Shown in pieces: positions 46,931-55,319 of a stretch of DNA of 64,000 nucleotides. The DNA is from Actinocorallia populi. Lineage in GTDB: Bacteria > Actinomycetota > Actinomycetes > Streptosporangiales > Streptosporangiaceae. Both the position numbers and the translations under genes were made by a program. Within the stretch, counting starts at the first letter, position 1. The number at the start of each line of letters is the position of its first letter. A model generated the notes under the pieces. That model was not told the origin of the DNA. It saw nothing but the letters and a program-made list of their open reading frames with translations, and made no database searches. The stretch lies in the NCBI RefSeq assembly GCF_002995495.1, contig NZ_PVZV01000002.1, positions 558,001-622,000 of the forward strand, read 5' to 3'.

Positions 46931-48262
46931 ATGGACGTTTCGGAGCTGCCCAGGCTCACCGTCATCGGCACCGGGTACCTGGGCGCGACCCACGCCGTCT
47001 GCATGGCCTCGCTGGGCTATGAGGTACTCGGCCTGGACGTGGACGCACGGAAGATCGAACGGCTGGCCTCGGGAGAGGTGCCGTTCTTCGAGCCGGGGCT
47101 GCCCGAACTGCTCGCCAAGGCGCTGGACTCAGGCCGGCTGCGGTTCACCACCTCCTACCGGGAGGCCGCCGAGTTCGGCGACGTGCACTTCATCTGCGTG
47201 GGCACCCCCCAGGAGCCCGGCTCGGACGCCTGCGACCTGCGGTACGTCGACGCGGCGTTCGGCGACCTGGCGGCGCACCTCACCCGCAAGGTCCTCGTCG
47301 TCGGCAAGTCGACGGTGCCCGTGGGGACCGCGCAGCGGCTGACCACGATGGTCCGGGAGAAGGCGCCCGCCGGCGAGGAGGTCGAGCTGGCCTGGAACCC
47401 CGAGTTCCTGCGCGAGGGATTCGCGGTCGACGACACGCTGCGCCCCGACCGGCTGGTGTTCGGCACGACCTCCGCGTGGGCGCGGGAACGGCTCGCGGCG
47501 GCCTTCCGGCCGATCCTCGACATCGGCACACCCGTCGTGGACACCGACCTGGCGACCGCCGAGCTCGTCAAGGTGGCGGCGAACTCCTTCCTCGCCACGA
47601 AGATCTCCTACATCAACGCGATGGCCGAGGTCTGCGAGGCCACCGGCGCCGACGTCCGCGACCTCGCCAAGGCCCTCGCCTACGACGACCGGATCGGCGG
47701 GCGCTTCCTGCACCCCGGCCTCGGCTTCGGCGGCGGCTGCCTGCCCAAGGACATCCGCGCCTTCGCCCACCGCGCCGAGGAGATCGGCGTGGGCCAGGCC
47801 GTCTCGTTCCTGCGCGAGGTCGACGCCATCAACCGCCGGCGCCGCTCCCGCACCGTCGACCTCGTCCGCGAACTGCTCGGCGGCCGCCTCGACGGCGCCC
47901 GCATCGCCTGCCTCGGCGCCGCCTTCAAACCCAACTCCGACGACATCCGCGACGCTCCGGCCCTCGACGTGGCCCGCACCATGCACGGCCTCGGCGCCCA
48001 CGTCCGCGTCTACGACCCCGCCGCCCTGGACAACGCCCGCCTCGCCTACCCCGAACTCCGCTACGGCGAGAGCGCCCTCGACGTGGCCCGCGACGCCGAT
48101 GTCGTCGTCCTCCTCACCGAATGGTCCGAGTTCCGGGAGATCGACCCCGCCACCATGGCCCGGGTGGTCCGCCGCCCCCGCATCGTCGACGGCCGCCACG
48201 CCCTCGACGCAGCCCTCTGGCGCTCCGCAGGCTGGGAGTACCGAGCCCTGGGCCGCCCCTGA
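46931..48262 (+). CDS. UDP-glucose 6-dehydrogenase
   Basis: 443-aa enzyme oxidising UDP-glucose to UDP-glucuronate with two NAD+, feeding polysaccharide or capsule synthesis. N-terminal GTGYLGATHAVCMAS nucleotide site, STVPVGTA, and the catalytic Cys270 in GFGGGCLPKD. ATG 46931 has TAGGAG 8 nt upstream. It lies alone, flanked by repeat-rich non-coding DNA, between DUF2469 and the inverted yraN-comM-dprA block, a place where core actinobacterial order has no such gene, so it was probably inserted. Confidence 0.95.
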   Translation: MDVSELPRLTVIGTGYLGATHAVCMASLGYEVLGLDVDARKIERLASGEVPFFEPGLPELLAKALDSGRLRFTTSYREAAEFGDVHFICVGTPQEPGSDACDLRYVDAAFGDLAAHLTRKVLVVGKSTVPVGTAQRLTTMVREKAPAGEEVELAWNPEFLREGFAVDDTLRPDRLVFGTTSAWARERLAAAFRPILDIGTPVVDTDLATAELVKVAANSFLATKISYINAMAEVCEATGADVRDLAKALAYDDRIGGRFLHPGLGFGGGCLPKDIRAFAHRAEEIGVGQAVSFLREVDAINRRRRSRTVDLVRELLGGRLDGARIACLGAAFKPNSDDIRDAPALDVARTMHGLGAHVRVYDPAALDNARLAYPELRYGESALDVARDADVVVLLTEWSEFREIDPATMARVVRRPRIVDGRHALDAALWRSAGWEYRALGRP

Positions 48263-48969
48263 CCCACCCCTCACCCTGTCACTTCTCGGCCACTCCCCCC
48301 AGGCCGTCCTCCCGCCGCGTCCCTCCTGTCACGTCCCTCCTGTCACCTTCTTGTGGTTCTTCTCCTCCGGCTCCCGCTTCCGGTCACGCCCTTGAGCCTT
48401 CCTGCCTTCGCCCACGCCCGCGTGGCCCCGCCCTCTCCCGCCACGCCCCTCCGATCACGCTCTTGGCTTCACTCTTTTGATCTTTTCCTCCGGGCCATGC
48501 CCTTGCGGCTCCACCCTCTTCGGCATTCCTCATCGCACTTCACACGACCACGCTCACTGCCGCCCCGCTGCCGCGACAACTCGCGCGATCAGAGTGCCGT
48601 CGGCAGTGGTCGTGATGCCGTAATCGGTTGTGGCATCGGCATGCTGTCGCTGGTGGCGCGATGCGTTGCCTGACGTGGTCGGCGGTGCGTGTTGCCATAA
48701 ATGGTGTGACATCGACGCATCGTTATCAGTGAACGCGGTATTCGCCTTCGTCTAAGTGGCGGGCTCGTTTCCCTGGGTGGATATGTGGCTGGCTTTTTCG
48801 AGTAGGCGCGTAGAGGGGGTCGCGCTCAGGGCTGGTTCTTGGCAGCGGGCGGGAAGCGTCTTTTTCGACAGGTAGATGCGATAGAGGTCTGCGGGCGGGT
48901 GATCTAAGCGGTATGTGGCGGAGTTTCCGAAGAAGAAAACGGGGGCGGGGCGGCCAGGGATAGGCGGGT
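48263..48969. other. Intergenic region of 0.7 kb without a gene
   Basis: Codon bias is absent in all frames and GC is lower than average. A 14-bp unit CGTCCCTCCTGTCA occurs twice in tandem near 48320-48350. A short frame read on the minus strand near 48570-48660 has some coding look but no start. Likely decayed sequence beside ugd. Confidence 0.6.
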
Positions 48970-50223
48970 TCACGAGGGAGGGCCAGCGGGTGGGGCGGGC
49001 TCGGGGGAAGTCCGGGGACGGGGCGGGTTCTGGGGAGGGGAGGGCGGGCCGGGGGTGGGGCGGAGGCGCCAGCCGGTGCGGGTGCGGTCGATGAAGCCGG
49101 TGGCGGCCAGGAGGGAGAGGCGGCTGCGGGCGGTGGAGAGGTCGACGGCGGCGGAGGCGGCTATGGCGTGGGTGGGGGCTCCGGCGGGCGCGGCGGGGAC
49201 GGCTTCCAGGACGGCGCGGGAGTCGGGGTCCAGGTGGTCGCGGGGAAGGACGGGAGTGCCGTCGGGACGGTCGAGGCCCTCACCGATCAGGCCGACCTCC
49301 TCGATGACGTCGTCGGTGCAGGTGACCAGGCGGGCGGCGGGGGGAACGGCGCGCAGGAGCCCGTGGCAGCCCCGGGACATGACCGAGGTGACCGGGCCGG
49401 GGAAGGCCATGAGATGGCGGCCCAGGTCACGGGCGCGGTGGGCGGTGTTGAGGGCGCCGCTGCGCAGATCGGCCTCGACCACGACGGTGCCCTTCGTCAG
49501 GGCGGCGATCACCCGGTTGCGGACGAGGAAACGGGGACGGGTCGGGTGGGAGGCCAAAGGCCACTCGCTGACGAGAAGGCCGGTGCGTGCCATCTCGGCG
49601 AACAGGCCCTCATGGCGCGGGGGATAGGGGACGTCCACACCGTTGGCCAGCACGGCGACGGTGACGCCGTCGGCGGCCAGGGCGCCCCGGTGGGCCTCTC
49701 CGTCGATGCCCAGCGCGCCGCCGCTGACGACCGTCCAACCCCGTTCGGCCAGCTCGGCGCCCAGCTCGGCGGCGATCCGCCGTCCGTAGGGGGAGGCGGC
49801 GCGGGCGCCCACCACCGCCACGGACCGCAGGCACAACTGGCGCAGGTCTCCGCGGCCGCGCACCCACAACATGAGCGGCGCGCTCTCACCGAGCTGGTCG
49901 AGCGTGGTCGGCCATCCCGGATCCCCCGGGCACAGGATGCGCCCCCCGACCTTCTCCCCCAGGAACAGCACCCCGTCCAGATCGAACGACTCCGCCCGCG
50001 CCCGCCAGCCGGTGAGCTTCTTCTCGGTGACCCCCGACCCGTCCGGCACCCGCCCCCGCCGGATCGCCGCCACGGTCCCCTCCGCCCCGAGCCGCGCCAC
50101 CAGCCGCCAGGCCGCCTCGTCCCCCGGCTCGCACACCCCGCTCAGCCAGGCCCGAGCCATCCCCTCCGCGCTCACCCCGCACCGGATCTCCCCCTGCCCG
50201 CCCATCTCTCCCCGTCCATCCAT
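48970..50223 (-). CDS. dprA: DNA-processing protein DprA
   Basis: About 417 aa; loads RecA on incoming single-stranded DNA. Rossmann-like domain with VVGARAASPYGRR, VSGGALGIDGEAHRGAL and the PRHEGLF segment, then a C-terminal winged helix (STARSRLSLLAATGFI) and a Pro-rich tail. Start ATG 50223 has GGAGG spaced 5 nt; a longer frame to 50253 lacks an RBS. It is in the comM-dprA order but reversed relative to the neighbouring rnhB, and separated from comM by 0.5 kb of repeats. Confidence 0.92.
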   Translation of the reverse strand: MDGRGEMGGQGEIRCGVSAEGMARAWLSGVCEPGDEAAWRLVARLGAEGTVAAIRRGRVPDGSGVTEKKLTGWRARAESFDLDGVLFLGEKVGGRILCPGDPGWPTTLDQLGESAPLMLWVRGRGDLRQLCLRSVAVVGARAASPYGRRIAAELGAELAERGWTVVSGGALGIDGEAHRGALAADGVTVAVLANGVDVPYPPRHEGLFAEMARTGLLVSEWPLASHPTRPRFLVRNRVIAALTKGTVVVEADLRSGALNTAHRARDLGRHLMAFPGPVTSVMSRGCHGLLRAVPPAARLVTCTDDVIEEVGLIGEGLDRPDGTPVLPRDHLDPDSRAVLEAVPAAPAGAPTHAIAASAAVDLSTARSRLSLLAATGFIDRTRTGWRLRPTPGPPSPPQNPPRPRTSPEPAPPAGPPS

Positions 50224-50258
50224 CTCTTCCTCCACAGAACTCGAAAACTCCACTGCCT

Positions 50259-50324
50259 TCCTCCCTCACCCCGGCTCCCGTCCTCCCTCACCCCGGCTCC
50301 CGTCCTCCCTCACCCCGGCTCCCG
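50259..50324. repeat. 22-bp unit repeated three times without change
   Basis: TCCTCCCTCACCCCGGCTCC plus two more bases, at 50259-50280, 50281-50302 and 50303-50324. Pyrimidine-rich on this strand, just upstream of dprA. Confidence 0.85.
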
Positions 50325-50378
50325 CCCTCTCTCTCCCGCCCTCTCGCCCTCCATCTCTCCGCCCGTTCACCTCGCCGG

Positions 50379-50731
50379 TGGCCCGTGGCCCGCAGCCTTC
50401 GGTCCGCAGCCTTCGGTCCGTGGCCCGTGGCCCGTGGCCCGTGGCCCGCGCCCGTGACCCGCGGCCCGGGACCCGTGGCCTGGGGCTCGTAGTCCGTGGT
50501 CGTGGCTTGCGGCTCGTAGTCCGTGGTTCGGCCTGTGCCTGCAGTTCGTGGTCCGTGAGCCCGAGGCCTGCGGTCCGTGGTCTGTGGTCTGGCCTGTGCC
50601 TGTGGTCCGTGAACCGTGGCTTGCGGCCTTCGGTCCGTGGTCTGCAGTTTCGGTCCGTGGTCCGTGGCCTGTGGTCCGCAACCTTCGGTCTGTGGGCTGT
50701 GGCTTGCAGGTCGTGGTCTGCGGGACGGGAT
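50379..50731. repeat. Heptanucleotide minisatellite between comM and dprA
   Basis: About 350 bp built from variants of the 7-mer GTGGCCC/GTGGTCC, for example four perfect GTGGCCC units near 50420-50450, with interspersed CTTCGGTCCG motifs. Frames on both strands are therefore long but low-complexity. It occupies most of the 50324-50736 gap, where these genes normally nearly touch. Probable replication-slippage array. Confidence 0.8.
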
Positions 50732-50736
50732 TCAGG

Positions 50737-52284
50737 TCAGGAGCGGTTGCCTCGCCAGAGGTCGAGGGCCTCGGCGGTGTCCCAGGGGGCGGGGGTGTCG
50801 CGGGCGCCGAGGTCGGCGAGGGTCCAGGCGGTGCGCAGGGCGCGGTCCATGCCGCGGGCGCTGAGCGAGCCCTCCTGGAGGGCGCGTTCCAGGGGGGCCA
50901 GGGCCTCGGGGGAGACGGGGAAGCGGCGGCGGAGTTCGGGGCCGGGGATCTCGCTGTTGCTGCGCCAGGGGAGGCCGGACATGCGGGTGAGGGCGCGGTC
51001 GCGGGCCTCCTGGACGCGGGCGGCGACCGTGGTGCTGGACTCGGCGTTCTCCAGGTCGTAGCGGAGTTCGGCGCGGGTGGCGGGGCTGAGTTCGAGCTTG
51101 ATGTCGATGCGGTCCAGGAGGGGGCCGGAGATCTTGGCCAGGTAGCGGGTGCGGACGGACGGGGTGCAGCGGCACTGCAGGACCTTGGCCGCTGCGCAGG
51201 GGCACGGGTTGGCCGCCATGATCAGGGTGAACATGGCGGGGAAGCGGGTGCTGACGCCGCTGCGGTCGATGCAGACCTCGCCCGACTCCATGGGTTGGCG
51301 CAGGGAGTCCAGGACGCCGCTGGGGTACTCGGGTGCCTCGTCCATGAACAGCACACCGTTGTGGGCGAGGCTGATCGAGCCGGGGGTGACCCGGCGGCTG
51401 GATCCGCCGCCGATGACGGCGGCCCGGGAGGCGGTGTGGTGCGGGGAGTGGAAAGGGGGCTGGTCGATCAGCGGACGGCCCGGCGGGAGGGTACCGGCGA
51501 TCGAGTGGATGGCCGTCACCTCCAGCGCCATCTTGCGGTCCAGCGGCGGGAGCAGGGTGGGCAGCCGCTCGGCGAGCATCGTCTTGCCGCAGCCCGGCGG
51601 GCCGAGCAGGAAGAGGTGGTGGCCGCCCGCGGCGCTGATCTCCAGGGCGCGGCGGGCCTCCGCCTGGCCCCGTACGTCGGCCAGGTCGAGGGAGCCGCGC
51701 CGGGAACGGGCGGGTTCGGCCACCGCGGGGACGAGGCGTTCGACGGGTTCGTCGGGCTCCAGGGGCGGGGGCTCGTGGCGCAGATGGCACAGCAGGGCGC
51801 GGAGGCTGCCGACGGCGATGACCTTGACGTCGGGGACGAGTTCGGCCTCGACCTGGTTGGCCAGGGGCACGACGACGGTGCGGCAGCCCGCCTCGACGGC
51901 GCCCAGCACGGCGGGCAGCACCCCGGGAACGGGCCGGATGCGCCCGTCCAGGCCGAGCTCGCCGAGCATGACGAGGTCGGCGCAGCAGGAGAGGGCCAGC
52001 TCTCCGGCCGCCGCCAGGATCGCGACGGCGATCGCCACGTCGAAGCCCGCCCCCGCCTTGGGCAGGCCCGCGGGCCCCAGCGCCACGGTCGTGTGGCGTA
52101 CCGGCCATTCCTCGTTCGAGTGCATGATCGCCGCGCGTACCCTGTCGCGGGCCTCGCTGAGGGCGGTGTCGGGCAGGCCGACCAGGTGCAGGCCGGGGGT
52201 TCCGCTGGTGATGGCGGCCTCCACGTCCACGAGGTGGCCCGTCACTCCCATGAGGGCGACCGAACGGGTCCGGGCGAGGGCCAT
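50737..52284 (-). CDS. comM: ComM/YifB-type Mg-chelatase-like AAA ATPase
   Basis: 515-aa hexameric helicase-like ATPase aiding branch migration in DNA uptake. N-terminal Lon-like domain (VTGHLVDVEAAITSG), Walker A GPPGCGKTML, Walker B VLFMDEAPE and a Cys-rich NPCPC...CRC motif in the Mg-chelatase domain. ATG 52284 shares one base with the yraN stop (TGATG), with AAGGAGG upstream; the GTG at 52287 is too close to the RBS. Confidence 0.95.
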   Translation of the reverse strand: MALARTRSVALMGVTGHLVDVEAAITSGTPGLHLVGLPDTALSEARDRVRAAIMHSNEEWPVRHTTVALGPAGLPKAGAGFDVAIAVAILAAAGELALSCCADLVMLGELGLDGRIRPVPGVLPAVLGAVEAGCRTVVVPLANQVEAELVPDVKVIAVGSLRALLCHLRHEPPPLEPDEPVERLVPAVAEPARSRRGSLDLADVRGQAEARRALEISAAGGHHLFLLGPPGCGKTMLAERLPTLLPPLDRKMALEVTAIHSIAGTLPPGRPLIDQPPFHSPHHTASRAAVIGGGSSRRVTPGSISLAHNGVLFMDEAPEYPSGVLDSLRQPMESGEVCIDRSGVSTRFPAMFTLIMAANPCPCAAAKVLQCRCTPSVRTRYLAKISGPLLDRIDIKLELSPATRAELRYDLENAESSTTVAARVQEARDRALTRMSGLPWRSNSEIPGPELRRRFPVSPEALAPLERALQEGSLSARGMDRALRTAWTLADLGARDTPAPWDTAEALDLWRGNRS

Positions 52285-52640
52285 CACGCCACCTCCTTCA
52301 GATGGTCGACGGTGAAGCCGCCGGTCCCGCCGCCGACCAGGCCGATCAGGTCGATCCGCACCGACGACGTGCGCACCCCGTGCTCCCTGGCCCAGCGTCC
52401 CGCCAGCCTGCGCAGGCGCAGCGCCTTGGAGATCGTGATCGCCTCGGCGGGATCCCCGTAGGCACGGCTGCGCCGCGTCTTCACCTCGCAGACCACATGC
52501 CGCAGCCCGTCATGAGCCACGATGTCCAGCTCCCCCTCGGCACACCTCCAGTTGCGTTCGACGACCTGCCATCCCAGGCCCTCCAGGTACCGCGCCGCAG
52601 CGTCCTCTCCGCGGCGTCCAAGCTCGTGTCCGGCGTTCAT
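52284..52640 (-). CDS. YraN/UPF0102 endonuclease-fold protein
   Basis: 118-aa nuclease-like protein of the restriction-endonuclease fold (UPF0102/PF02021). It shows the catalytic pattern GELDIVAHDG...VCEVKTRRS, with Glu, Asp, Glu-x-Lys. Start ATG 52640 (MNAGHELGRRGEDAAARYLE) has GGAGG 8 nt upstream; earlier GTG/ATG are too close to it. First gene of the yraN-comM-dprA operon. Proposed role in recombination; unproven. Confidence 0.93.
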   Translation of the reverse strand: MNAGHELGRRGEDAAARYLEGLGWQVVERNWRCAEGELDIVAHDGLRHVVCEVKTRRSRAYGDPAEAITISKALRLRRLAGRWAREHGVRTSSVRIDLIGLVGGGTGGFTVDHLKEVA

Positions 52641-52938
52641 CGCCATCACCTCCGGTCATCACCCTGGGGCATCGGCGAGCACGGAAAGTGACCGAACTGA
52701 ATTCTGTGGATAACGAGTGGCGAAGTGCCGGGCGCCGGATCGGAAAGCGCGCCATTCGAGGGAGGTTCTGCCTGTTCGGCCCTGGTCGGACCGTTTGCCG
52801 GAGGCGCTTGAGGGCCTGTTCCGTTGCGTGGCCAGGGGTTCGGAGGGTTCTTCAGGCGGTGGGCGTAGCGGGTTCGGCGGTACGGGGAGCGGGCCGTGAT
52901 GGTGCAACGGGGGAGCCTGCGCCGCCCGTCTCGTATGT

Positions 52939-53400
52939 ATGAGGACTTCTCGAATCGGCGTCGCCGTCACCGGTGCGGTCCTGGTGCTGGGGGCGTTGGC
53001 CGCTTTCTGGTTCGTCCCGCGAGCCGGGAGCGACACCGGTTGTCCGGGGGAGGACCGCGACTCGATCGTCGACTGGACGCCGTTCCTGCGCTTCGACGGG
53101 CGTACGTATCACAGCACCGTCTTCGAGGATCCGGAACGGGTCGGACGTTCGCAGGTCGGGGAGGAGGTGGGCAGGGTCACCTGCCGGCTCTCGTCGCATT
53201 CGGACGCCGATCGTCCCACCGCGTCCTACCCCGACGGGACGGCCCCGTTCCTTCGGGTCGGCACTCCCATCCACCGCCTGGCCGGGCATCCGGTCGCGTG
53301 CCGGGTCGTGGTGGACGACGAGGGGAAATTCACCGTCTACGCGGCCCGCCACGAGGTGAACGGCCGGGAAGTGCCCTCCTGCCCGGAAGAGGAGGACTGA
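52939..53400 (+). CDS. Exported hypothetical protein
   Basis: 153 aa. N-terminal membrane segment (GVAVTGAVLVLGALAAFW, about residues 7-24) without a lipobox, so either anchored or cleaved. The outer part has four cysteines (TGC, VTC, VAC, PSC) that may pair. GC3 bias is strong. ATG 52939 has no clear Shine-Dalgarno. It interrupts the otherwise minus-strand yraN/xerC stretch. The 298-bp region before it holds no gene. No family recognised. Confidence 0.7.
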   Translation: MRTSRIGVAVTGAVLVLGALAAFWFVPRAGSDTGCPGEDRDSIVDWTPFLRFDGRTYHSTVFEDPERVGRSQVGEEVGRVTCRLSSHSDADRPTASYPDGTAPFLRVGTPIHRLAGHPVACRVVVDDEGKFTVYAARHEVNGREVPSCPEEED

Positions 53401-53409
53401 CGGGCGGGT

Positions 53410-54294
53410 TCAGGCCCGGGGGTGGGCTTGGGCGTGGGCGGCTTTGAGGTGGGCGGGGGAGAGGTGGGTGTAGAGCTGGGTGGTGTGGAGGGAGGCGTGG
53501 CCCAGGAGGTCCTGGACGGTCCGGAGGTCGGCGCCGCCTTCCAGGAGGTGGGTGGCGGCGGTGTGGCGGAGGCCGTGGGGGGTGAGGTCGGGGAGGCCCG
53601 CCCGCCGGAGGGCGCGGTGCACTATGCGGCGGGCCGTGTTGGGGTGGAGGCGGGAGCCGCGGACGCCCAGGAAGAGGGCCGGACCGCCGGCCGGGACGGC
53701 CCAGGCGGAGCGGGCGGACAGCCAGGCGCGGGTGGCCTGGAGGGCGGGCTCTCCTATCGGGACGGTGCGCTCCTTGTCGCCCTTGCCGAGGACGCGGACG
53801 GTCCTCGTCTCCTCGTCCAGATCGTCGACGTCCAGCGCGCACAGTTCGCTGACCCTGATGGCGGTGGCGTAGAGGACCTCCAGGACGGCCAGGTCGCGCA
53901 GAGACTCGGGTGAGGACTCGCGCGGGGCGTCCAGGAGCTCGGCGGCCTGCTCCTGGCGGAGGATGCGGGGCAGCGGGCGCGAGGCGCGGGGGACGCCCAG
54001 CAGCGGCCCGGGGTCCTGGGCCAGGAGCCCCCGCCGGTGGGCCCAGGCCGTGTAGGTGCGGGCGGAGGCCGTGCGGCGGGCCAGCGTGGATCTGGCCAGC
54101 CCTGAGTCGTGCAGGCGGGCCAGCCAGTCGCGCAGCAGGTCGACGTGCAGGTCCGCGGGCGTGGCCAGCCCCCTGGCCAGGGCGTGGGCCTCCAGGTCGC
54201 CCAGATCGCTCAGATAGGCGCGGACGGTGTGGGCCGCCAGGCCGCGCTCCAGCCGCAGATGCCGTTCGAACTCCGCCAATCCCAGCCCGTCCAC
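53410..54294 (-). CDS. xerC: Tyrosine recombinase XerC
   Basis: About 294 aa site-specific recombinase that resolves chromosome dimers at dif. N-terminal SAM-like domain (LRLERGLAAHTVRAYLSDL), and the catalytic set in the C-terminal domain: Arg in AIRVSELC, Lys in GKGDKERTV, HGLRHTAATH, LLGHASLHTT and Tyr in TQLYTHL. The start is uncertain: GTG 54294 is conserved-looking, while the frame stays open to ATG 54390. Catalytic residues make it complete. Confidence 0.9.
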   Translation of the reverse strand: MDGLGLAEFERHLRLERGLAAHTVRAYLSDLGDLEAHALARGLATPADLHVDLLRDWLARLHDSGLARSTLARRTASARTYTAWAHRRGLLAQDPGPLLGVPRASRPLPRILRQEQAAELLDAPRESSPESLRDLAVLEVLYATAIRVSELCALDVDDLDEETRTVRVLGKGDKERTVPIGEPALQATRAWLSARSAWAVPAGGPALFLGVRGSRLHPNTARRIVHRALRRAGLPDLTPHGLRHTAATHLLEGGADLRTVQDLLGHASLHTTQLYTHLSPAHLKAAHAQAHPRA

Positions 54295-54534
54295 GTCGGC
54301 AACGTTACCCGCGCGGACCCCCGAAGATCCGCTCCCGCCCCGAACGGAAAAACCACCCGAAAACGCACCCCGCTGTCCCCGTTGGCCCATCGGCCCGTCA
54401 TTCTGCCGACCGTCACCCCCGGCCTGTCGGCCTGTCGGCCGTTGCCTGTGGCCTTCTGGTCTGCCGGTTCGGCGCCGGGCGGTCCCGCGGGCCCGGTGGG
54501 CGTGATCGGGTCGCGGGGAGGGCCGGAGCGGGGG

Positions 54535-55050
54535 TCAGGAAGGGGGCCAGCGGGGGAGGAGGCGGATCTCCGGCGGGGAGAGGAGGGCCAGGGGGTCGAG
54601 GTAGGTGTCGGAGCGGCGCAGGCCCCAGTGGAGGCAGGCGGCGGGGCGGCAGTGGGAGCGGGCGGCCTGGACGGTGCCGATGACGGTGCCGGTGGTGACC
54701 GCGGTGCCGGGGGAGACCGCGGGGAGGACGGGTTCGTAGGTGGTGCGCAGGGGGCCGTGGGTGAGGGTGATCACACCTCGGCCCGCCAGATCGCGGGCGA
54801 AGGCCACCCGGCCGGGGGCGGGGGCCCGGACGGCCTGGCCGGGACGGGCGGCCAGGTCGACGCCGCGGTGGCCGGGGAGCCAGGGGGCGGCGGGCGGGGC
54901 GAAGGGGCGGACGACGCGGACGGGCGGGGGCAGCGGCCACCTCCACGGAAGCGGTGGGGCGGACGACGCAACGGGCGGTGCGGCGGGCGGGGGGAGGGTG
55001 AGCGGGACGGGCGGCGGCGTGGGCAGGAGGAGGGGGAGAAGGAGGATCAT
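54535..55050 (-). CDS. LytM/M23-type peptidase, secreted
   Basis: 171 aa. Hydrophobic Pro-rich N-terminus (MILLLPLLLPTPPP), likely a signal segment, then an M23 fold: GHRGVDLAA gives the first His/Asp, HGPLRTTYEPV the second His, and ACLHWGLR the metal-binding His. The residue before LHW is Cys where LytM has the first His of HxH, as seen in this short actinobacterial group. Probably acts on peptidoglycan. Divergent from rpsB; this position is conserved. Confidence 0.85.
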   Translation of the reverse strand: MILLLPLLLPTPPPVPLTLPPPAAPPVASSAPPLPWRWPLPPPVRVVRPFAPPAAPWLPGHRGVDLAARPGQAVRAPAPGRVAFARDLAGRGVITLTHGPLRTTYEPVLPAVSPGTAVTTGTVIGTVQAARSHCRPAACLHWGLRRSDTYLDPLALLSPPEIRLLPRWPPS

Positions 55051-55319
55051 GGCGCCAGCGTGGTCGCGCGGGGGTGCGGAGGAGGGGCCGAGCGGGGTTC
55101 TGGGGATGGCCGGGTTCGTCTTCGATTCGTGGTCGGCGGGCGCGTTCCCCTAAACTGGGGGGACGGTGCGGGTGGACTCTGTCCAGCCGCCCGAATTCTC
55201 AGCGTCCGCCGGCCGCTCAGGCGGGGCGCGTCTCCCAGGTCTGCATCGTCAGGAACGACGGGGCAGCGGGGCGCGTCCGGACGTGACAGGCGAACCGAAC
55301 AGAAGAAGGAGTACGGGCC

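Noticed and set aside
48752-48973. 73-codon frame whose GTG overlaps the dprA stop (GTGA)
   Set aside because: The overlap is tempting, but codon bias is absent, there is no RBS and the product has no recognisable pattern.
50367-50681. 104-codon Gly/His/Arg repeat frame on the minus strand
   Set aside because: It is generated by the heptanucleotide minisatellite; the opposite strand gives an equally long low-complexity frame.
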